A DNA stretch of 64,000 nt from Fagopyrum homotropicum (taxonomy: Eukaryota > Streptophyta > Magnoliopsida > Caryophyllales > Polygonaceae): NCBI GenBank assembly GCA_033239125.1, contig BSWB01000001.1, positions 139,639,981 to 139,703,980 on the forward strand, read 5' to 3'. The translations under genes and the position numbers were made by a program. Shown one piece after another: positions 31,733-42,906 of this stretch; position 1 is the first letter of the stretch; every line of letters starts with the position of its first letter. The notes under the pieces are model-generated. The model saw nothing but the letters and a program-made list of their open reading frames with translations, did not search any database and was not told where the DNA came from.

Positions 31733-32296
31733 CCTCTAAAATTTCACCAAATTAAACCTTCCATAATACGCAATTAAATAAATAAGTTTATTTCCACCAA
31801 ATTGATTACGAGATATTGACATAGTGATATAGAATAAACAAGCCGGTAAATGATATATTAATGATTTTTGAACAATCAAATTGACACAATAAATAAAAGT
31901 TGTCTTTAGGATTAAACATATCTTGTGGTGCAAGTTGAACAATCGATTTGTACCTCTAGACATACCATGATATGATATGCAGATTGAACAACCAAATTGA
32001 TCCCAAAATATGTGCATAAGAATATAGGATAAAAATTGAAATAATATTTTTGCACAATCAAATTGCTACACCATAAACATAATTTCTTGCTCTTTTTGTC
32101 CAATTACCGTAAAACACCACAAGAGTCTTGTATCTCCACAAATAAGGTTGTGTGCTGCCATATAAAGGTTGCGGCATCTGAGTATTACGTTAGACTGATT
32201 CATATTAATCTCTTGCATCTTGTTCTAGTCTTGTTCTTTGTCTTCATTTTCCTCCATACATTCAATGAGGACCTCTCCATCTCCTTGTCTTGTTGT
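31733..32296. other. AT-rich sequence with loose repeats
   Basis: Several copies of TTGAACAACCAAATTGA-like strings at irregular spacing (about 31796, 31869, 31938, 31984, 32054). No gene or transposon domain seen. Confidence 0.4.
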
Positions 32297-32369
32297 TTAA
32301 GTTGACACAAACAATGTCAAACTTCCTCCTAGAGATCTCATATGACGCCTTCCATTAATGGAATATGTC

Positions 32370-32515
32370 TTAGCATCAACATCCTGACCCTTATCCGGAT
32401 GCAGTTCTTGTGACTTACGTTTGTAGGCTAAACGAATATTTTTGCCATAAAGCTTTGTCCCTTCTTCTCCTGAGAGAAGTCCCAAGACTTTGTACTGATC
32501 TATTTGTGAATCCAT
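32370..32515 (-). pseudogene. DnaJ (J-domain) protein, N-terminal relic
   Basis: Minus strand, ATG at 32515: MDSQIDQYKVLGLLSGEEG, then IRLAYKRKSQELHPDKGQDV. This is the first half of a J-domain: helix I (YKVLGL), helix II (AYKRKSQELHPDK) and the HPD loop that stimulates Hsp70, intact. The SGEEG insertion after VLGL is typical of a plant DnaJ subgroup. Sequence after DVDA no longer matches helix III (expected F-x-K-I-x-x-A-Y), and the frame ends at 32297. Either a splice site was lost or the remainder was deleted. Context is Argonaute-related relics and LINEs. Confidence 0.62.
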
Positions 32516-32802
32516 AACCCTAAACGAAAAATGTGATGAATAACCTGAAGATTAACAGCGCAACTGCACAGTGAGGATGAAGATATGAGTATGGAGAAAC
32601 AATCGTATACAACTTACTACAAAACTGATTTTATAAGATAGATGTTTGGGAAATTATTCATAATCAATGAATGTATGGCGGAATACTTGTTAGCAGTAAT
32701 ATCTAATCAAACAGTTGGAAAACGGAGACTAATGCAACTGAACATTAAGTACAAAACAAGCTATAAAAGGCTTAACTGCAATGAGGAATACCTCATAGAG
32801 CA

Positions 32803-34290
32803 TAACTTCCCCTACCTTATCAAGGAATGCATAACTTCCCCTACCTACTCCATCAATATCAATGGAAACCTTCGAGGACATTTTCATGGTAGTAGAGGGC
32901 TACGTCAAGGCTGCCCTCTCTCCCCTCCTCTCTTCACCATTGTTATGGAATATTTGTCTCAAATGATTCACCACAATACCAGCAACCCGAACTTCAATCA
33001 TCACCACAAGTGCACTAACCCTACCATTACCCATCTCTCTTTTGCTGATGATCTACTGCTCCTCTGTAGAGGCGATACCCCTTCCATCAAAATAATGAAG
33101 GATACCTTAGACGACTTTGGATCCATTTCTGGCTTGAAGGTCAATCCATCCAAATCCTTGCTTTTCACTGGGGGAATGTGCAAACTCGATCAAGATTATG
33201 CCTCCATACTCACTGGGATGCCTATCGGTACGCTACCTTTCCATTACCTTGGTGTACCCATCGGATCCAGAAGGCTCGGCATTGCCGACTACTCTCCATT
33301 AATCCACAAGCTCACCAAGAGAGTCCAATCCTGGAGCGCCAAGTCTCTATCATATGCTGAAAGAGCTCAACTCATTAAATTCATCCTCCTGTCGATCAAC
33401 CATTATTGGAGCTCCATGTTCTTACTCCCCGACGGCGTGATCAATAAAATCCAGTCCATCATCCGCTCCTTCTTTTGGTCGGGCAAGGAGGATAGCAGGA
33501 AGGCCCTTATTTCCTGGTATACATTATGCAATCCTAAGTCGGATGGTGGCCTTGGCTTCACTGACTTAGCTGCTCGAAATAAGGTCAGTATGGTACGTCT
33601 TATCTATGACCTGGATCGTGGCCCTGATTGCTTATGGGGGATGTGGGTATCTCGTCACATCTCTAAAGGACGCAACATCTAAAGATGCCAAGCAAAGCGG
33701 CACCATTGTGCCTTCTAGAAGAACCTTTTCAAGATCAAAAACAAACTGTCCCCCTCCCTCCATGGCTGCCCCAACTCAATAACCAATCCCGACGGCTCCT
33801 TCTCTCCTAAGATGACATATTCCCTCTTCAAGCCTGATCCTGCACAGCTACATCCTAACCCGTATAAGGCCATCTGGCTCAAGTGTAACATCCCTAAGTG
33901 CAGTTACATTACCTAGTTAGCTTCTCATAGAAGATTACCTACTTTGGCCAGAATCAAACAATGGAACATGGTTGATAATGATACATGTAAGCTGTGCAAC
34001 GGCATGATAGAAGATGATGACCACCTATGGCACAAATGCAGTTACTCTTCCCTTGTCCTCGACATAATTTTCAGATGGACTAGGGTCCCTTATCCTGCCC
34101 CCTACATTGGCAACGTTTGGACTTGGCTGAGCTCAAAGGTGAATCCCAAGCAAACCCTATTAGAAAGTATCAGAATTGCATCTATCACCTCCTTCATCTA
34201 CTTTGTGCGGAAAGCTAGAAACAATCTTGTTTTCAACAACACCTTCACCAGAGCTGTTGAATGTGCTGACGAAGCAATTAACGCCTTATG
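32803..34290 (+). pseudogene. LINE RT C-terminal half and zf-RVT domain
   Basis: One frame with three stops. RT palm: GSRGLRQGCPLSPPLF and the catalytic SFADDLLLLCRGD (from about 33038), thumb-region YLGVPIGSRRLG, SFFWSGKEDSRKALISW. Stops occur after KGRNI (33680-33682), after HHCAF (about 33716) and near 33914. The zf-RVT end has LCNGMIEDDDHLWHKC and FVRKARNNLVFNN. Fingers of RT and the endonuclease are absent through truncation. Confidence 0.85.
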
Positions 34291-34514
34291 ACTCAATTTT
34301 GAACACAAATGGAAAGACAGATCTCAACTCTCCAGAGCTACTACTAGAATGATGGGATTTCATCTCCCTTACTTCTCTCCTAATCTCTTCTCGCCACCAA
34401 CTCTTCTTTATTTGAATATGACTATGGTTTTCCCTTCCCTGATCCTGAGCTTGTCTATGTAATTTCCCATGTACATTCCTTTTTCTCAATACAAGTAAAC
34501 TTTACAAAAAAAAA
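32803..34514 (+). mobile_element. 5'-truncated L1 LINE, plus strand
   Basis: Flanked by near-identical 15-bp target-site duplications ATACCTCATAGAGCA (32788-32802) and ATACCTCATTGAGCA (34515-34529), with a poly-A tail at about 34506-34515. It starts in mid RT and runs to the zf-RVT domain. A textbook target-primed reverse transcription product with 5' truncation. Confidence 0.88.
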
Positions 34515-34529
34515 ATACCTCATTGAGCA

Positions 34530-35448
34530 ATCAACTTAGATTTTCCATTGAGCGAAGTTATGTCTAATGAATTATTCATAATCAATGCCAAACATATATT
34601 AATGTTAGCTATATTTCTATAGAGTATAAATGTAAATACGGAAAAGAAGCAACACTCACCATGTATTATTCTAAGAATGCGATTCGAGAGTGTTGGATCC
34701 CTCTAGAACACACATAAATACTCAATGGTTGTGTACAAGCTGCAAAAAATACACCCAGGAGAGATACGAATGTTGTCTCATGATTAATGGTTGTGTACAA
34801 GCTGCAAAATACACCAAAGAGAGATAGGAATATCAATGTTTGTGTACAAACTGCAAAATTCCACCGAGATCGAGAGATAGGAATGTTTGCCTCAAGATCG
34901 ATGGTTGTCCGCAAATATGTATTTGAAACCGATGAATAACATTAATAAGTAGGAACATCTTCAACAACGAGATATGTAATTGGATAGAAGATCCACTTTT
35001 TCATAAGACTTTAGTCTATGAGTATACAATATACAAACAATACTATCATTGCCAGTCTCGAAAATCATAAAAACAAAATATCATCGTCAATATCATTCAA
35101 AGCATCCATTTCTTGTATAACTTACATTACTTCCGTCTCCTTCTTTTCTATCGTCTCGTTAGAATCAGACTTGACATCTTCTAGAACATCAACCATCACT
35201 TTTGCCTGCATGCAGAGTTTTCTGCAGTTAAAAATTACACAAGATAAGATCTAATGAAGCAGTCGGGAAACGGAAACTAACACAGTTCAAAGAACTTCAC
35301 CTTATTCATCATATTCCATTGTCCTAGACCAGGAGTTTTCATTGTACCCATTATTCCTGACAATCTTCATGACATGATACAATAAGAAGAATATTACCTC
35401 CAAAAAATGAAGTTCAAAGAAGAAGAAACATATGGATAGCTCTCATAC
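34530..35448 (-). pseudogene. Argonaute-related locus, copy 2, with MID exon
   Basis: Minus strand. The exon at 35356-35301 has a TGTCAG acceptor and a GTGAAG donor and reads MKTPGLGQWNMMNK, the Argonaute motif at the start of the MID domain, complete here (copy 1 has lost part of it). The next exon position (35233 downward, after CTGCAG) starts KTLHAGK, aligning with KMYNGGK of copy 1 but diverged. The segment 34672-34930 is inverted relative to copy 1. No PIWI catalytic motif. Confidence 0.55.
34690..34930. repeat. Inverted counterpart of the 16205-16445 tandem repeat
   Basis: Units of GGTTGTGTACAAGCTGCAAAA and ACACC-AGAGAGATA-GAATGTT, the reverse complement of the copy-1 units. The flank GAATGCGATTCGAGAGTGTTGGATCC also matches copy 1 only as reverse complement. 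Confidence 0.7.
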
Positions 35449-35594
35449 TTTTTTTTTTTTTTTTGAAATTTTATGTATATATATCCAGAAAAGAGGGAGG
35501 ATTACAACGCAACTTGTTTAGAGCAGAAGAAACAAAGGAAACAAAGATAAGATTACATAAGGAGCATAGAATGAGTTAGAAGAATCTGTGAGAG

Positions 35595-38500
35595 TTATGG
35601 CGAGGAGAAGTTGATGGCGAGGATCTTAGCCCAGCTAAGAGATGTCCTAGAACGATTTTTCCATTTGAGAGAGAAGTGAGTCTTGATCGTGTTGATGATG
35701 TTGTGAGCGCAGGATGTAGGATGAGTGCTTTTGTTGTTGTAGAGGAGTTCATTGCGGGCCTTCCAGATGAAATATACGTAACAAATCAAGGTAGACATAC
35801 GTACGTTGGAGATCAGGTCATCTTTTTGAGGCGTATTGGTGCTAATCCAGTTCCAGAGACAGTATTTGTAAGGCAGGGGTTGGGGAATTCTGATCCAGGA
35901 AGAGATAAGATTAAGAACTAGCTGAGAGAAGCTGTAGTGGTGGAGCAAGTGATGCTCATCTTCAGGGAGAAGGTTGCAGGAATGGCAGGTGCTGTTTGTG
36001 ACAATATTCCAATCGCAAAGCTTTGATAGTGTAGGGAGGCGGTTGTGGCTTGCAATCCAGGCAATGGCGCAACACTTGGGAGGGCAAGGAATTTTCCAAA
36101 TGGTGCTGTAAGGGTATGGAGGAGAAAGAGAGGTCAAAGGCCAGCAGTGGTGATATGCAGCAGAAGTAGAGAATTTGTTGTTGGTTCCAGAGGTGAGGTT
36201 GATGAAATGGTCTCCAGTCATTCTAGAAAGGATATCGTCTCTAACCTTAATCAGTTGGCACCAGGAGTGACTATGGTTGAAGTTTGCTTGGCACGTCCAG
36301 ATTGAATGAGACTTGAGGATATTTTGGGAGACCCAGGTGGCCTAAAGGCTACAATCAGCATTGATATCATGAAGTTCGTACAGGAGCTTAGCGAGACAAG
36401 CCTTGTTCCATGAGAGAGCTTCCTTGAAACCCAGCCCACCTTCAGATTTAGGAAGGCAGACAGTGCTCCAGGAGATGAGGGCACGCGAGCTAGAGGCCTT
36501 CCCGGCCCAAAGGAATGAGCGAAGGAGGCTCCAAATCTTGATCATGATTGTAGAGGGAATGAGGAGAGTGGAGCACCAGTAATGGTGAAGTGTCATGAGG
36601 ATGTAGGCAATAAGTATCTTCCGACCGGCGTAATTGAGATGCCACGCGCTCCAAGAAGAGATCTTGCTTGTGATTTTTGTAATGAGGGGAGTGAATTCGG
36701 AAGTATTAAGTCTTTTGCTACCCACCGGAATACCAAGGTAAATGAAAGGTAGAGAACCTTTGTGAATGCCAAAGGAGGAGGCAATGAGATCACCTTCAGA
36801 CTCGGAAAGCCCACCTAGATAGATTGAAGACTTGGAGAGGTTGATGTTAAGCCCAGAGTACGAACCAAAGTGGTCCAAAGTGCGCTTCAGGATGTTAATA
36901 GAAGGTGCATCACCCCTACAGAACAACATAAGGTCATCGGCGAAGCAAAGATGGGTGATTCTTGGTGAAGAGCATTTGGAATGAACATTAAAGTCCGGAT
37001 TTTGAGTGTTGATGTTAAGCATGGTGGAGAGAACCTCCATAGCAATGACGAAGAGCGGGGGGGGGGAGAGGGCAGCCTTGTCGGAGTCCTCTCGAGCCAT
37101 GGAAATAGCCAACCAGCGAGCCCTTAAAGTTAATGGAGTAAGAGGCAGTGGAGATGCAAACATCAATCAGTTTAATGAACTTAGAGGGATACCCCATACG
37201 ACCAAGGCAATTCAGAATGAATTGGTGATCAATCGTGTCGAATGCCTTGGCAATGTTGAGCTTAAGAGTACATCTAGGGGAGATGTGTCGCCTGCTATAT
37301 TTTTTGAGAATCTCTTGGCAAAGGAGGATGTTGTGTTTGATCTGTCTGCCTTTGACGAAGGCACCTTGGTACCTGCAAATGATTGTGGGGAGGGTAGCAT
37401 TGAGCTTTTCTTCAAGCAATTTAGCAATAACCTTATACGTAGTATTGCAGCAGGATATGGGTCTGTAGTCTTCAGGCAAGGTAGGGTTTGGTTTTTTTGG
37501 TATGAGAGTGAGAGCAGTGTGATTGACATGGCTGGGCATGATGCCAGTGTTGAAGAAATCCAAAACTGCATCGGTGAAAAGTTGGCCGGTGGTATGCCAG
37601 GAGGATTTGAAGAACATAGCATTGTAACCATCGGGACCAGGGGCCTTGAGATCACTCAAGTTAAAGACGGTTTTTTTGATAATCTCCGGAGTGATGCAGT
37701 TGTTAATGAGGCCAAGATCAGTGGAGGAAATCATGGGAAGTGGGCAGTTAGGGAAAAGATTCTGATGATTTGCTAGAATAGTGGGATTTAGAATCTTTGA
37801 GAAGTGTTTAATGAGGATAGAGGTTATTCCGTTCACATTTGAAATGGGCCCAGCGGCGTGATTAGCGGGATCAAACAGGAAGCGGATTGCATTTGTGGCC
37901 CTACGCTTAGCAATATGTTTGAAGAAGTATGATGTGCATTGATCCCCATTTTTAATCCATGCTTCCTTGGAGAGTTGTCCGAGAGTAAGCTGCATACTAG
38001 CCTGGAGGTTTCGGAGGGAGGCAAGGGTGTCACTTTCAGCCGCCAAGAGAGCCTGGTCAAGAGGGTTGGAGATGAGCCTGGCTTGAGTAGTCTCTAGTGA
38101 GGACTTAAGGCTCTCCATGGATTTGCTAAGTGCCTCCAGAGATGAACTGGGGAACTTATTAAGGGCACCCTTGAGTTTCTTAAGGTTACCATAAAGGTGA
38201 TCCATGTTGCAAGATCGGCCAGGAGCAGAAGGAGGGGTCCAGTGGCGGTCAACAGTGGCGTGAAAGCAGTCGTGGGAAACCCAGGAGTTATTGAATCGGA
38301 ATTGACGATGAAGTTGAGGTTCTTTGGTGTTAAGGGTGAGAATGGCCGGTGAATGGTCGGAGATGTATGGGTTGTCAAAGAGCACAGAAGATGATGGGAA
38401 TGCAGAAGACCACATGTCATTGATCATGACTCGATCAAGCTTACACCAGAGTCGGGACTCCACCTGCTTGTTGTTCCAAGTGAAGGTGAAGCCGGAAAAT

Positions 38501-39153
38501 GCATGGTCAGAAATGTCGTTTATTTGGATGCACTCAGCAAGTTCGGATGAGTGATGGGAGGAGGAGGATGCTCTATCAGAAAGCCTCTCAGCCGGGCAAA
38601 GGGTAGTGTTGAAGTCACCAAGAATGACCCAAGGCTTATTTGATGAGAGCAGTTTGATAGTGGAGATGTTGGGCCAAAGAGATGCGCGTTCAATGGGGTT
38701 ATTGTGAGCATATATGAAGGTACATTCAAAGTTTGGAGGGCTTGGGGGGGTGAGTGGGGATATGGTGCAGTGAATGAGCTGATCATTGACAAAGGATGTG
38801 GATAGGCTTAAGGCGGAGGGATCCCACTAGATCCAGATTCGACATCTAGCATTAGGGGAGACGTTTGATGTAGAAGACCATTGAGGAAGGATAGGGAGGG
38901 ATGACAACTTGTCAGCATGGATTTTGGTTTCCAAGATCGCAATTAGGTCCAGGCGGTGCTTTTGCACCAGTTCACTAATAGCTTTACGCTTGGAAGGGTG
39001 GTTAAGACCCCGAATGTTCCATGATCCGATGCTAATCGACATGGGAGATGATGGTGTTTGTTGTGGTAGCATCCTTGTTACTAGCACAGGGAGGGTTTGA
39101 GGAGGGGTTGTTGTTCGGGGAGATGGGCGATTTGTTATTGTCAGGACGTACAC
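35595..39153 (-). pseudogene. LINE ORF2: endonuclease, RT, zf-RVT
   Basis: Minus strand. Endonuclease begins ISIGSWNIRGLNHPSK with ETKI (about residue 55); a TAG at 38827-38829 interrupts it, then VILGDFNTTL and LDRVMIND lead to SDHSPAILTL, the catalytic end. RT starts LTLIPKKPNPTLPEDYRPIS; motif A reads LNIAKAFDTI, where the first Asp of the usual VDI-KAFD is Asn. A frameshift lies at a 10-G run (37057-37066), then FADDLMLFCRGD (about 36948). A TAG at 36342-36344 precedes the zf-RVT part (CHSCNLLPEDEHHLLHH). Not functional. Confidence 0.85.
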
Positions 39154-40427
39154 TCTGTGTCCGAAAAAGGAGTTGGGATTATGTTGTGGGGAGTTGGAGA
39201 AGGGTGGGCACTGGTGGAGTTAAGAGTGGTCATTCGACTAGTGGAGGGGAGATGGGTATATAGCTTGGCGTCAGTTTTGTTAGCATTTGCATGCTTGGTG
39301 ATTGTTGAGGCAGATAGGAGCCGAGAACTATCTAGAGTGGGTAGAATGGGAGTTGGATCAGATGGTGGGGGAGGTTGAGGTCTGCTTTTTTTGTAGTGAA
39401 TCTTCCGAAATCCCTCCGAGTAAGTCTTGTTTTCCTGGGCGGCTTTGATAGGGGTGGTGGAGCAACGATGCCCAAACATGAGGCACTTGGAACAATGCTC
39501 AAGGAGCCATTCGAAAGAGATTTTTTGAGTGATAATCTCGTCGTCCGGCCCAAGTAAGGTGATTTCACGTAGCAGGGGCTCAGAGGCAGAGATCTCAACA
39601 AGAATCCTCGCATGGCCAAGTCGATTGTGATTAGCAGAACATTGATCTGTGAGCAAGGGAATGCCTATGGCCGAGCCGATTTTAGCCAACATGAGTGGGG
39701 ACCAGAATCTGTAGTCCAGATCAAATAGAGAGACCCAAACCAGAATGGTCAAAAGGCTTGAGTAGCTTAGATCCATTCCATGACACCATCGCTTAAGTAG
39801 TAGGGTAGTGGATCCATTGACAAACCAGGGGCTACCCGCCAAGACGAAGTTAAGATCATCTTCGGAAGAGAAGTGAAGGACATAGATGCCATGCTCATTT
39901 TTGAGAATTTTTGGTTTGGCAATGGAGTTCCAAGCGGAGCCAGCAAAGGAGGAGATTTTGTTGAAGGTTAGGGGAGAGCCAAGAGGGTAGCCGATAAGGG
40001 TGTGGGACTATCGGGAGATGGTGTCAGCTATGTCATCCCTCGAGAATTGAATGACGCCGTCCTCGTAACCAGGAGACTATGATAGTGGGACGTGATTCCA
40101 ATGAGAGCCAGCCGAAAGGGCGTCCTTGAATGAGGAGATAAGTGGATCAGTATGCATGTTGCATTTAGTATTGCTTGGGGGTTGTGATAGGGGGGGGTGT
40201 GGGCCCAGATGGGGGGAGGGGGGAGCTGAAGGGTTTTCATTAGGGTTTTGAATATTTTGGACAGCTGAAGGGTCTTTGGTGACAATGCACACGTTGTCAT
40301 TTGACATGTCATGCGGTGGCATGTGAGATGAAGAAGCCGCATGGCCGGAAGCCTCCAAAGCACAAGACGGTGGCGTAACACTTGGGTCGGGGTTTGGGTT
40401 AAGAGTGTTGGCAGAGTAGGTTGACAC
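39141..40427 (-). pseudogene. LINE ORF1 (DUF4283 / Gag-like)
   Basis: One frame with two internal stops (near 40079 and 40012). N-terminal Pro/Ser-rich part with SFKDALSAGSHW, common in plant L1 ORF1, then a DUF4283-type domain (SPWFVNGSTTLLLKRW, ILVWVSLFDLDYRFWS, IGSAIGIPLLTD) and a degenerate zinc knuckle CSKCLMFGHRC. ORF1 proteins bind the element RNA. No ATG is found near the start; 5' truncated. Confidence 0.75.
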
Positions 40428-40443
40428 GTTTGCCTGGGCGCTT

Positions 40444-40537
40444 ACAGTCGATCATTTATTTTATTCATTATTAAGCCAGATCTGTGATACCAGATCCGCA
40501 AAAACCTACAAAATATAGCAAAAACGTAAGCTGTATG
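40444..40537 (-). other. Argonaute-related locus copy 2, left of the TRIM
   Basis: Matches 17280-17355 of copy 1 (ATTTTATTCATT then CCAGATC-GTGATACCAGATC). The match stops at the LINE on the left. Confidence 0.6.
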
Positions 40538-41080
40538 TGTTGAGATGTGTGGATATATTGTCCCACGTCGACAATATTATAATAACCGAACCTAGTATAT
40601 AAGAGTTAGGGCTACTCCTCCTATTGCCAATTAGTTTTAGGATGGAACCCCGAATGCTTGTGTGTTAGGTTCACTTACGTGCATCCCCTCCACGTATTAG
40701 ACCCGTGCCGGATAATAAAAAACATAATTTAACATGGTATCAGAGCCACGGTTTGTGCGGGTCTCGTAATCCTGTGTTCGGGTAATGGTTAGCGAGTATG
40801 CTTTCTGCCCATTTGGCTAAGCCGGCCTTAAGGCTTTGTTGTCAAGTGCAACTAGACCAGGATAGTTTCACTTGAGGGGGGAGTGTTGAGATGTGTGGAT
40901 ATATTGTCCCACATCGATAATATGATAATAACCGAACCTAGTATATAAGAGTTAGGGCTACTCCTCCTATTGCCAATTGGTTTTAGGATGGAACCCCGAA
41001 TGCTTGTGTGTTAGGTTCACTTACGTGCATCCCCTCCACGTATTAGACCCGTGCCGGATAATAAAAAACATAATTTAACA
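40538..41080 (+). mobile_element. TRIM (terminal-repeat retrotransposon in miniature)
   Basis: 543 bp. Two 197-bp LTRs (40538-40734 and 40884-41080) beginning TGTTGAGATGTGTGG and ending TAATTTAACA, differing at only four positions by eye. PBS TGGTATCAGAGC (40735-40746) directly follows LTR 1, polypurine tract TTGAGGGGGGAG (40872-40883) directly precedes LTR 2, and the 149-bp interior codes for nothing. Perfect TSD GTATG (40533-40537 and 41081-41085). Copy 1 of the duplicated locus has the empty site (CAGTATGTATT near 17355). Mobilised in trans by an LTR element, not identified here. Confidence 0.95.
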
Positions 41081-41744
41081 GTATGAGTTTACAGATAAAT
41101 TGAGGACATCAGATACAATACAACCTAAAAATAAAGAAATTTATATATTCAGTTACCTTATTGCGGTGGTGGTCAGATGGTAACAATGAACAGATAGCGC
41201 CGACGATCTCATCTTCGACCGTCCACGTCGATCGAGTAGAAACTGTTGAGAAGGGAGAGGAAATTGATATCGTTGACGCAAAATCGGAATCAGGAGAAAA
41301 ATAGCTGCTAGAGAAGAATAGATCGATTTGATGTGTCTGAGCCCTGACTCCCTGAGGTACGTAGAGCATTAATAGGTAGGTTAAAGGGTTAGAGGCTAGT
41401 ACGGTGTATATAGGTAGGTTAAAGGGTAAATGCGTAAATTAGCATTAGTATTTCTTTTTATTTAAATAAAACTACTTAAATCATTAATCAAACACAACTA
41501 ATAAAATACTCCAGTAGGCAAATTATTATGAAATAAAAAACTTGATGAAAACTCATCTACCCATCCATTACCCCACCCTCGTCAACAATCCATCCTTTGG
41601 CTCACTCTCAGGGTCAAAACTCATCTACTCCCTGAACCATAAATTCGTAAACACCGAGGATCAAAATCATGCTAGATTTATTGAATCTTCACGAGGTTAT
41701 CAGAAGTTGTAATTCTCAACTCAAGAATAATGTTATAGGGTGAA
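41081..41744. other. End of Argonaute-related copy 2 and unassigned sequence
   Basis: 41081-41460 continues the match with copy 1 (TTATATATTCAGTTACCTTATTGC, and GGTACGTAGAGC...TAGGTTAAAGGGT). A second short TAGGTTAAAGGGT repeat is at about 41413. 41461-41744 is AT-rich and unassigned. Confidence 0.45.
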
Positions 41745-42900
41745 ATGAAATCCATAAAGGATAACGACGTGTGAGATTTTATCACGTTGTCAAAAGGGTT
41801 TTGAAATGACTCACTCATAAGGAAGACATTAACCTTGAATGATCGAATATTCATTCAACTTCGTTAAATGACTCATTTAGGATAATAGATATGTGTGATT
41901 CAGTTTGATTTAGAGCTACATGGGAAGAAATAAATGAGTGTTTCTACATCTAGTGATGATACACTTTTGTGGTTCAACTATAAATTTTGAATCTAAAGAT
42001 TTAAAAATTATGGTCTGAAAATAAGAATTCCATCTACGGTCTATGCAAGTATAAGATAGTAAAATTACAAAATTCATAAGGTTATTACTTCATTCGGATT
42101 TGAGGTAAATAAGGTTGAAAATTTTATAATTCACAATTCAGTGGGAGTAAGTAAATATTTATCGATGATATACTATCATTACAACGATATGGATTTATAG
42201 GCCGAAACCAAGATATTTCTCATTAGATTTTTGAGATGAAAGATCTTGGGGATGCTTCTTTTGTGTAGGCAAAAGATACAATGAGATAATTCTCAAAGTG
42301 TCATTAAGTGATCACAAAAGAGCTAAAGGTTGTCAATTCCGGCCTTAACTGTCCTAAGGAAATACTTGAAGTTTTGAGGATATAAGGTATACCCTATACA
42401 ACTGTCATAGAAAGTCTAATGTCTTTTCGGTATGTACAATTTCGGATATAGTGTACATGACTAAAGTGTATAGCAGGTTATTAAATGCATGAAGTCATGC
42501 GGCTTTGCAAAGAATAAAAAACTTCATGCTAGAATACAAAATTCGAGAGTTTGGAGATCATTGGATAATTTTATCTCGATTTCACGTCGAATAAAAGACG
42601 ATCAACTTAAGAATAAGGGTTGATTGGAAGAGCTATGTTTAGAAAAAGTGTTAAGCAACACTTGTAGCTACTTCCACTATGGTTGCATATGTTTGTCATT
42701 GGCAACATGCTTTTAGTAGCTTTAATAGCCAAATATAGTTATTTTGTGATAACATATATGCAGGTTGAATACAACACCTACTAAAGCTCCTTGATGGAGA
42801 AACATATTGGCATTATATTTATGTTAATGAAAGGAAAAGTTCAGGAAATGTCAAGTTCTATAGAACACATAAGGACAAACTCAAATTATCGAATCCGTTA
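41745..42900 (+). pseudogene. Heavily decayed copia RT-RNase H
   Basis: Plus strand, many stops and shifts, but the order of plant copia RT is readable: EMKSIKDNDV, then YMVQ, NSIYGLCK (SIYGLKQ), a block ending IDDI for YVDDIL, FEMKDLGDASFV (near 42230), ESLMSFRYVQFRI (AVGSLMYAMxxTRPDI) near 42413, and an RNase H end ATSTMVAYVC (about 42670) with CDN (about 42750). No LTRs recognised. Much older than the other copia copies in this window. Confidence 0.6.
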
Positions 42901-42906
42901 ATATTT

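Larger units (their letters stand above)
35449..40443 (-). mobile_element. Near-full-length L1 LINE, minus strand
   Basis: About 5 kb. The poly-A tail appears as a T run at 35449-35464. Right to left: ORF1 (40427-39141), ORF2 with endonuclease, RT and zf-RVT (39153-35595). Comparison with copy 1 of the target shows that about 160 bp of target corresponding to 17110-17280 is missing at the insertion, and no clear TSD is found. The 5' end at about 40443 falls in ORF1 without an ATG, so it is slightly truncated. Confidence 0.85.

Noticed and set aside
37006..37776. Plus-strand 256-codon frame
   Set aside because: Antisense shadow of the LINE RT on the minus strand, which has clear RT motifs.
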